Shown one piece after another: positions 58,298 through 64,000 of a stretch of DNA of 64,000 nucleotides. Position 1 is the first letter of the stretch. Each line of letters opens with the position of its first letter. The position numbers were made by a program, and so were the translations under genes. The notes under the pieces are model-generated. The model did not search any database. It was given only the letters and a program-made list of their open reading frames with translations, and was not told where the DNA came from. Origin of the DNA: Streptomyces griseomycini (GTDB lineage: Bacteria > Actinomycetota > Actinomycetes > Streptomycetales > Streptomycetaceae); the NCBI RefSeq assembly GCF_014203535.1, contig NZ_JACHJI010000005.1, positions 186,001 to 250,000 of the forward strand. The letters are read 5' to 3'.

Positions 58298-58588
58298 ATG
58301 GAGAGCGACCGGAAACACAGGGCGGCCCGGTCGTCCACACATGTCTGCCGCTCCTGCAAGCAGCCGGTGGACACCGTGGTGGAACGGCACAAGACCATGG
58401 GCGTCTACGTCCCCGTCTGGACCGCAGGACCCTGCCACAACCCCCAGTGCGAGCGATGCCGGCCCGAGGAGGCGCCGCTCCGTCCGGCGCGCGGCGCGAC
58501 CCGGTACGAGCCGGACGGACGGAAGGAGCCAGCGACCGACACCCCTGGGCGACAGGGCGGCGAGGAACGGACCGGCCGGCCCACCTGA
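58298..58588 (+). CDS. Small zinc-ribbon protein
   Basis: A 96-residue protein whose first 60 residues hold a compact Cys array: HVCRSCKQPVDTVVERHKTM, then GVYVPVWTAGPCHNPQCERC. The spacing CxxC ... CxxxxCxxC suggests a zinc ribbon. Small proteins of this type, with the VCRSCK start and the PVWTAGPC centre, occur in Streptomyces; their role is unknown. The C-terminal 35 residues are polar and low in complexity (ARGATRYEPDGRKEPATDTP). It appears to be leaderless. It converges on the ABC exporter genes. Confidence 0.75.
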   Translation: MESDRKHRAARSSTHVCRSCKQPVDTVVERHKTMGVYVPVWTAGPCHNPQCERCRPEEAPLRPARGATRYEPDGRKEPATDTPGRQGGEERTGRPT

Positions 58589-58625
58589 CCGACCGCCGGG
58601 AGGGGCGTCCTGCCGCAGTGAGGGC

Positions 58626-59432
58626 TCAGGCCTTCGACCGGTACGCCCGCATCGCCAGCGGGCCGAACACCGCCGCTGTGCCCACCGCCCACAGCAGCGA
58701 CCACAGCGCCGGCTCCGCCACCGGACCACCGACCAGCAGCCCGCGATACGCGTCGGACAGATGGGTGACCGGGTTGACGTCGCTCCACGCCTGGAGCCAG
58801 CCCGGCATGGTGTCGACGACGAACGCGCTGCTGGTGAAGGTGATCGGGAAGATCACGGTGAACGAGAACGCCTGTACCTTCTCCGCGTCGCCGGCGAGCA
58901 TCCCGATGAGCACCGCGCTCCAGGAGGCCGCCGCGGCGAAGACGACCAACAGCACCGCGCCCAGCAGGAAGCCTCCGAACCCGCCGGTGATCCTGAAGCC
59001 CGTCAGCAGCCCGATGCCGATCATCAGGAGCATCGCCCACACGTGCTTGGCGAGGTCGGCGGTGATCCGGCCGATGAGCGGCGCGGAACGGGCTATGGGA
59101 AGGCTGCGCAGCCGGTCGAAGACACCTTTCGTCAGGTCGGTGTTGAGCGCCATGGCCGTGTACACCGTCATGAACAGGGTGTTCTGGACGATGATGCCGG
59201 GCAGCGCGTACATCAGGTACGCGTCCGTCGACCCGGCCATCTGACCGCCCAGCACGTAGGTGAACAGGAAGACGAACATGATCGGCGTGACGCTGTAGTC
59301 GACGAGCTCCAGCGGGTTGTGCCTCACCGCCACCAGACTGCGCCACGCCATCGTCAGGGTCTGGCCCACCCACGCCAGGGGCCGCACCCGGCCCGACGCC
59401 GTGAGCGGAACGGCGACCGTCACACCGGTCAC
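58626..59432 (-). CDS. ABC-2 type exporter permease (DrrB-like)
   Basis: A 268-residue membrane protein with six hydrophobic helices in the ABC-2 arrangement. PLELVDYSVTPIMFVFLFTY is the first membrane segment, and LPIARSAPLIGRITADLAKH, followed by WAMLLMIGIGLLTGF, is the core signature of DrrB-type permeases. The C-terminal NPVTHLSDAYRGLLVGGPV is conserved. The start is GTG 59432, overlapping the stop of the ATPase gene by 4 bases (GTGA). With the upstream ATPase it forms a drug or metabolite efflux pump of the daunorubicin-resistance type. Confidence 0.92.
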   Translation of the reverse strand: MTGVTVAVPLTASGRVRPLAWVGQTLTMAWRSLVAVRHNPLELVDYSVTPIMFVFLFTYVLGGQMAGSTDAYLMYALPGIIVQNTLFMTVYTAMALNTDLTKGVFDRLRSLPIARSAPLIGRITADLAKHVWAMLLMIGIGLLTGFRITGGFGGFLLGAVLLVVFAAAASWSAVLIGMLAGDAEKVQAFSFTVIFPITFTSSAFVVDTMPGWLQAWSDVNPVTHLSDAYRGLLVGGPVAEPALWSLLWAVGTAAVFGPLAMRAYRSKA

Positions 59433-60439
59433 GGCGAACTCACCGCCTCCTCCGGTTCGGATGCGTCCCGGCCTCCGTCGTCCTCGGCCGCGCCGCCGGA
59501 GTCCTCCGGCTCCGCCCGGTGACCGGTCAGGGCGAGGAAGACCTCGTCGAGTGAGGAGCGCCGCAGCGCCAGCTCGCCGACCCGTATCCCCGCCCGGTCG
59601 AGCCCGCGCACGACCGCGGGCATCAGCTCGGGGTCGTTCACCGGGGCCGTGATCACCTCCCCCTCGATCCGGGTGCCCGGCCCGGCCGCCTCGGTGACCA
59701 GTCCGTGCGCGGCGGTGATGTCCCCGGGGGCGAGCGGGCGGACCTCCAGCACCTGGCCGCCCACCTCGGACTTCAGCTCGTCGGGCGTGCCCCGGGCGAT
59801 CACCCGGCCCCTGTCGACGACCACGATGTCGTCGGCGAGCACATCGGCCTCGTTGAGGTACTGAGTGGTCAGCAGGGCCGTGGTGCCGTCGGCGACCAGG
59901 GCGCGCAGCATGTCCCACAACTCTCCCCGGCTGCGCGGGTCGAGACCGGTCGTGGGCTCGTCCAGGAAGAGGATGCTGGGCCGCCCGACCAGGCTGGCCG
60001 CGAGGTCGAGGCGCCGCCGCATGCCGCCGGAGAAGGTCTTCGCGGCGCGTCCCGCCGAGTCCGCGAGGCGGAACCGGTCGAGCAGCTCGCGCGCCCGTGC
60101 CCGTGCGTCGCGTCTGCTCATGCCGAGCAGGCGGCCGATGAGCAGCAGGTTCTCCGTGCCGGTCAGGTTCTCGTCGACCGCCGCGTACTGGCCGGTGAGG
60201 CCGATGAGGGCCCGCACGGCTGCGGCCTCCCCGACGACGTCGTGCCCGGCCACGCTCGCGCGTCCGCCGTCGGGCGGCAACAGCGTGGCGAAGATCCGCA
60301 CGGCCGTCGTCTTGCCGGCCCCGTTCGGGCCGAGCAGGCCCAGCACCGAGCCGGTGCGGGCCGCCAGATCCACTCCCGCCAGGGCCTCGGTCTCCTTGAA
60401 CCGCTTGACCAGGCCCTCCGCCTGGATCGCGTAGGTCAT
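59429..60439 (-). CDS. ABC exporter ATP-binding protein (DrrA-like)
   Basis: A 336-residue ABC ATPase. Walker A is LLGPNGAGKTTAVRIFATLL, the signature motif is KTFSGGMRRRLDLAASLVGR, and Walker B is ILFLDEPTTGLDPRSRGELW. The C-terminal 100 residues form the DUF4162-type extension found in DrrA (VRPLAPGDITAAHGLVTEAA and ELALRRSSLDEVFLALTGHR). The ATG at 60439 has AGGGGAA upstream; the open frame beyond it is unrelated. Coupled to the permease by a GTGA overlap. No regulator gene is adjacent, although the 480 bases upstream could have held one. Confidence 0.95.
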   Translation of the reverse strand: MTYAIQAEGLVKRFKETEALAGVDLAARTGSVLGLLGPNGAGKTTAVRIFATLLPPDGGRASVAGHDVVGEAAAVRALIGLTGQYAAVDENLTGTENLLLIGRLLGMSRRDARARARELLDRFRLADSAGRAAKTFSGGMRRRLDLAASLVGRPSILFLDEPTTGLDPRSRGELWDMLRALVADGTTALLTTQYLNEADVLADDIVVVDRGRVIARGTPDELKSEVGGQVLEVRPLAPGDITAAHGLVTEAAGPGTRIEGEVITAPVNDPELMPAVVRGLDRAGIRVGELALRRSSLDEVFLALTGHRAEPEDSGGAAEDDGGRDASEPEEAVSSP

Positions 60440-60919
60440 GGGATTCCCCTGGTGACTTCGCGGTGTCGCGGACGTCACGGGCCGGCGTCCACCTCTTCCC
60501 CCACTGTGACGCACACCACTGACATTCCTCCCGGTGCCGACCGCCACCGCCGGCCGGCGGGTCATGCGGCGCTCCCGGTCCGCGCTCGCCGCTTCGAGCC
60601 CGCCGGTGACTCGTCCTCCCCTGCGGGGTGCGCCTCCGCGCCGTCCGGGCGCAGCGGGAACAGGCCGGCTTCGACGCGGACGGCGGGGTGCGGCCGGCCC
60701 GAGGCCCGAGACGGTGGACAACCCCGGGCTGCCGCGGAAGAAGACGGTGCGACCGCGCGGCACCGTCCGAGCCGTCGGACAGTCGCGTGATGGATCCGGC
60801 GATCCGGGACATCGGAGTGAAAAGCTCTGTATATGCGGTTTGCCCAAGTTCCCCTTAGCCTGTCAGATGAACGGCTCGGGGAGTCGACGGTCGGTTGAAC
60901 CGGCGGAAGGCGGGCCTCC
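60440..60919. other. Divergent promoter region between ABC exporter and glpFK
   Basis: About 480 bases without a supportable gene. The promoter for glpF is probably around 60800-60860, where the sequence is richest in A/T (GTGAAAAGCTCTGTATATGC). The 60560-60770 stretch is Arg/Pro-rich in every frame. I did not find a gylR-like regulator, which in S. coelicolor sits next to the glycerol operon. Confidence 0.4.
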
Positions 60920-61765
60920 ATGGCTGAGCGGCGAACAGGGTCCGGATTGATCGGTGAGCTGTCGGCCGAATTCGCAGGCACGATGATCCTCATCCTCTTC
61001 GGCTGCGGCGTGGTGGCCCAGGTGGTTGCGGGCGGGGCCCTCACGGATCCGGCGGGCGGCCTCGGGGACCACGACAGCATCTCCTGGGCATGGGGCCTCG
61101 GCGTCACCCTGGGCGTCTACGTGGCGGCACGGTTGAGCGGCGCCCACATCAACCCCGCGGTGACGGTCGCCCTCGCCGTGTTCAAGGGATTCCCGTGGCG
61201 CAAAGTGGTCCCCTACGCGCTGGCCCAGACGGCCGGCGCCTTCGTGGCGGCCCTCCTCGTCCGCTGGAACTACACCGAGGCGCTGGCGAAGGCCGATCCC
61301 GGCCACACGATCAAGACACAGGTCGTGTTCTCCACACTCCCCGCCAACGGCAACCCCAACCTCCCGGTCCACGAATGGGGCGCGTTCCGTGACCAGGTCA
61401 TCGGCACCGCCATCCTCATGCTGCTGATCATGGCCATCACGGACCTGCTCAACAACCCGCCGGGCGCGAACCTCGCGCCCTTCGTCATCGGCTTGGTCGT
61501 GGTCGCGATCGGGATGGCCTGGGGGACCAACGCGGGCTACGCGATCAATCCGGCGCGTGACTTCGGTCCCCGGCTGGCCAGTTTCCTCACGGGATACGGC
61601 GGAGCGTGGCGGGACCAGTACGGAAACTTCTACTTCTGGGTGCCGATCGTCGGCCCGTTGATCGGTGCTCTGCTCGGCGCGGGTCTGTACAAGGCCTTCG
61701 TCGGCCGGTTCCTGCCGAAGGCGGAGCCCGAGCCGCCGGGGCGCGTCCCGGCACCCGGGGGCTGA
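60920..61765 (+). CDS. glpF: Glycerol uptake facilitator (aquaglyceroporin)
   Basis: A 281-residue MIP channel with six membrane helices and two half-helices. The first NPA box is in RLSGAHINPAVTVALAVFKG (Asn78), the second in NAGYAINPARDFGPRLASFL. The Asp after NPAR is the residue that distinguishes glycerol facilitators from water-selective aquaporins. A larger extracellular insertion before the second half (KTQVVFSTLPANGNPNLPVH) is also usual for GlpF. The gene is followed 24 bases later by glycerol kinase, so the pair imports and traps glycerol as glycerol-3-phosphate. Confidence 0.95.
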   Translation: MAERRTGSGLIGELSAEFAGTMILILFGCGVVAQVVAGGALTDPAGGLGDHDSISWAWGLGVTLGVYVAARLSGAHINPAVTVALAVFKGFPWRKVVPYALAQTAGAFVAALLVRWNYTEALAKADPGHTIKTQVVFSTLPANGNPNLPVHEWGAFRDQVIGTAILMLLIMAITDLLNNPPGANLAPFVIGLVVVAIGMAWGTNAGYAINPARDFGPRLASFLTGYGGAWRDQYGNFYFWVPIVGPLIGALLGAGLYKAFVGRFLPKAEPEPPGRVPAPGG

Positions 61766-61789
61766 CACCGGCCGGAGAGGCGGCGCATC

Positions 61790-63307
61790 ATGGCGGACTT
61801 CGTCGGTGCGGTGGACCAGGGAACCACCAGTACCCGATTCATGGTCTTCGACCACGGCGGCAACGAGGTGGCCAGGCACCAACTGGAGCACGAGCAGATC
61901 CTCCCGCGCTCGGGATGGGTGGAGCACGACCCGGTGGAGATCTGGGAGCGGACCAACTCGGTGATGCAGACCGCGTTGCGCTACGGCGGCCTGTCGGGGA
62001 CCGACCTGGCGGCCATCGGCATCACCAACCAGCGGGAGACCACGGTGGTCTGGGACCCGCGCACCGGCCGCCCCTACTACAACGCCATCGTGTGGCAGGA
62101 CACCCGCACCGCCTCCATCGCGGCGGAGCTGGAGCGCTCGGGCAGGGGCGATGTCATCCGCCGCAAGGCCGGACTGCCGCCGGCCACGTACTTCTCCGCC
62201 GGCAAGCTGCAGTGGATCCTCGAGAACGTCGACGGCGTCCGCCGGGCGGCGGAGGAAGGTCACGCCCTCTTCGGCAACACGGACGCCTGGGTGCTGTGGA
62301 ACCTGACCGGAGGTCCCGACGGAGGCATCCACGCCACCGACGTGACCAACGCGAGCCGCACCATGCTGATGGACCTGGAGACCCTCGACTGGGACGACGA
62401 ACTGCTCGGGTTCTTCGGCGTCCCCCGGGCGATGCTGCCCGCCATCAACCCCTCCTCCCACCCGGAGGCGTACGGGGTGACCCGGACCTCCCGGCCGCTG
62501 CGCGCCGCCCTCCCCGTCAGCGGGGTGCTCGGCGACCAGCAGGCGGCCACCGTCGGACAGGTCTGCTTCGCGCCGGGCGAGGCCAAGAACACCTACGGCA
62601 CCGGGAACTTCCTGGTGCTCAACACGGGCACGGAGCTGGTCCGCTCCCAGCACGGCCTGCTCACCACCGTCGCCTACCAGTTCGGCGGTGATCCCGTCGT
62701 CTACGCGCTGGAAGGTTCCATCGCGGTGACCGGGTCCGCCGTGCAGTGGCTGCGCGACCAGATGAAGATCATCAAGACCGCGGCCGAGAGCGAGGACCTC
62801 GCCCGCAGCGTCGACGACAACGGCGGGATGTACTTCGTGCCCGCCTTCTCCGGCCTGTTCGCACCGTACTGGCGCTCCGACGCCCGAGGGGCGATCGTCG
62901 GCCTCGCCCGCTACAACGACAACGCGCACCTGGCACGAGCGACCCTGGAAGCCATCTGCTACCAGAGCCGCGATGTCGCCGAGGCCATGGAACAGGACTC
63001 CGGAGTCCACCTCGACGTGCTCAAGGTCGACGGCGGTGTCACCGCCAACGACCTGTGCATGCAGATCCAGGCCGACGTCCTCGGCGTCCCGGTCAGCCGC
63101 CCCGTCGTCGCCGAGACCACCGCACTCGGCGCCGCCTACGCGGCAGGACTGGCCACCGGATTCTGGCGGGACACCGACGAACTGCGCACCCACTGGCGGG
63201 AATCCAAGCGCTGGCAACCCCAGTGGTCCGACGACCGGCGCGCAGAGGCCTACGCCGGCTGGAAGAGGGCGGTGGAACGCACCCTCGACTGGGTCGAGGT
63301 CCCCTGA
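61790..63307 (+). CDS. glpK: Glycerol kinase
   Basis: A 505-residue FGGY-family kinase of normal length. FVGAVDQGTTSTRFMVFDHG is the ATP-binding start, TNQRETTVVWDPRTG and the NAIVWQDTRT segment the glycerol site, and TDVTNASRTMLMDLETLDWD the next. SGVLGDQQAATVGQVCFAPG and KNTYGTGNFLVLNTG carry the nucleotide site and VDGGVTANDLCMQIQADVLG closes the second domain. It phosphorylates glycerol with ATP. Co-transcribed with glpF; the glpD dehydrogenase expected in a glpFKD operon does not follow. Confidence 0.97.
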   Translation: MADFVGAVDQGTTSTRFMVFDHGGNEVARHQLEHEQILPRSGWVEHDPVEIWERTNSVMQTALRYGGLSGTDLAAIGITNQRETTVVWDPRTGRPYYNAIVWQDTRTASIAAELERSGRGDVIRRKAGLPPATYFSAGKLQWILENVDGVRRAAEEGHALFGNTDAWVLWNLTGGPDGGIHATDVTNASRTMLMDLETLDWDDELLGFFGVPRAMLPAINPSSHPEAYGVTRTSRPLRAALPVSGVLGDQQAATVGQVCFAPGEAKNTYGTGNFLVLNTGTELVRSQHGLLTTVAYQFGGDPVVYALEGSIAVTGSAVQWLRDQMKIIKTAAESEDLARSVDDNGGMYFVPAFSGLFAPYWRSDARGAIVGLARYNDNAHLARATLEAICYQSRDVAEAMEQDSGVHLDVLKVDGGVTANDLCMQIQADVLGVPVSRPVVAETTALGAAYAAGLATGFWRDTDELRTHWRESKRWQPQWSDDRRAEAYAGWKRAVERTLDWVEVP

Positions 63308-63505
63308 CCGGACACGTCCGACCGGACACGTCCTCGTGAACCGCGCGTCGCACGACGCAGTCGCCGGACCGGCTGAAGGAGCGGACGGGACCGCAGCCGA
63401 CGCGGGGGAGGACCGAGCTCAGGACGCGGGAGGGCCGGGGCCGGGAAGGGGCGGGCGAGGAGGCACACGGTCGACGCGCCCGCCCCCGGAAACGGCGCGG
63501 CGTCC

Positions 63506-64000
63506 TCAGGCGTGCGGGTGCAGCACGACCTTGGTGTAGCCCTCGATCCGCTTGTCGAACTTCTCGTACGCCGTCGACGCCTGGTCGAGGGGCAGCTCGT
63601 GCGACACGACGAAGCTGGGCGTCGCACGCCCCTCGATGATCAGGTCCCGCAGCTGACGGTTGTACCGCTTGACGTTGCACTGCCCGGTGCCCATGCGCAG
63701 TCCCTTCTCGAAGAGACGTCCGACGGCGACGACCAGCATGCCCTGCTTGGCCTGGTCGTCGGGCCCGCCGGGATCGCGTGGCACGTACAGCCCCGGCACG
63801 CCGAGAGCGCCTGTCGGCCGGACCGTCTCGACGAGCTGGTTCAGTACGGTCGCCGGCTCCTCGCGGTCCTCGCCGTGCGCCTGTGCCTGGTAGCCGACGG
63901 CGTCGATGCCCTTGTCCGTGCCTTCGCCTCCGGTCTGCTCCCTGATCTGGTCCACGGCGCTGCCTTCGGTGAAGTTGATCGGCACGGCGCCTATCTCCTC
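63506..64000 (-). CDS. Zinc-dependent alcohol/formaldehyde dehydrogenase, C-terminal part
   Basis: The frame enters from the right edge (codons EEIGAVPINFTEGSAVDQIR) and stops at 63506, giving 164 residues. It is the C-terminal half of a medium-chain dehydrogenase of the glutathione-independent formaldehyde dehydrogenase group. GIDAVGYQAQAHGEDREEPA, the insertion TVLNQLVETVRPTGALGVPG, and the ending FDKRIEGYTKVVLHPHA are characteristic of it. The catalytic zinc ligands and the NAD-binding GxGxxG lie outside the window. The gene runs towards glpK; the 198-base gap between them has no visible gene. Confidence 0.85.
   Translation of the reverse strand, partial: EEIGAVPINFTEGSAVDQIREQTGGEGTDKGIDAVGYQAQAHGEDREEPATVLNQLVETVRPTGALGVPGLYVPRDPGGPDDQAKQGMLVVAVGRLFEKGLRMGTGQCNVKRYNRQLRDLIIEGRATPSFVVSHELPLDQASTAYEKFDKRIEGYTKVVLHPHA

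Overview
The window is a high-GC stretch of an actinomycete chromosome, almost certainly a Streptomyces. The evidence is the strong G/C bias at third codon positions, frequent GTG starts, AGGAGG-like ribosome binding sites, and Streptomyces-typical families: a conservon, DUF574 methyltransferase, DUF1990, a CPT-like kinase and a LacI-controlled sugar ABC operon. I saw no rRNA, tRNA, CRISPR array, transposase or integrase.

Layout. 1-2.1 kb: tail of a cysteine desulfurase-like gene, a DUF1990 gene and a tandem GNAT acetyltransferase. 2.1-8.3 kb (minus): a complete conservon, cvnA-B-C-D plus an unusual P450, followed by a second P450 and an enoyl-CoA hydratase, closed by a strong hairpin. 8.9-13 kb: winged-helix protein, YceI-like protein, RidA protein and a decayed HxlR regulator. 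13.1-16.4 kb: pyruvate carboxylase. 17-25.4 kb: two methyltransferases, hemerythrin, glyoxalase-fold protein, CPT-like kinase, secreted EEP hydrolase and quinol-type monooxygenase, interleaved with several broken genes. 25.7-27.2 kb: a PTS EIIBC permease.

27.5-40.1 kb (plus): the most striking locus, five tightly coupled genes: a DUF4132-like protein, a 1687-aa protein of unknown function, a MoxR-type AAA ATPase, a DUF5682-VWA fusion and a SWIM-finger protein. Overlapping stop/start codons indicate one co-translated machine, plausibly an NTP-dependent regulatory or conflict system. 40.2-44.7 kb: DMT transporter, aminoglycoside phosphotransferase pseudogene, free-standing Toprim protein, and a divergent erythromycin-esterase/double-MerR pair. 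45.5-52.1 kb: AraC remnant, then a LacI regulator facing a binding protein-permease-permease-GH1 beta-glucosidase operon with a symmetrical double operator, the layout of cellobiose (ceb) loci. 52.3-57.3 kb: aldo/keto reductase, then a FAD monooxygenase, an AurF-like diiron oxygenase and a ferredoxin-reductase fusion that look like an oxidative pathway with its own electron supply. 57.3-64 kb: nucleotidyltransferase, small zinc-ribbon protein, DrrAB-type ABC exporter, glpF-glpK for glycerol uptake, and the end of a zinc alcohol/formaldehyde dehydrogenase cut by the window edge.

A theme is gene decay. The longer gaps hold recognisable but damaged genes (HxlR, SMI1/KNR4, AhpD/CMD, glycosyltransferase, phosphotransferase, AraC, possibly a sigma factor). 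Many of their apparent substitutions (Leu to Pro, Tyr to His/Cys, Lys to Glu/Arg, Val to Ala, Glu to Gly) are what A:T to G:C transitions would give. Family assignments rest on recognition of translated motifs without database searches; start choices are argued from ribosome binding sites and overlaps.
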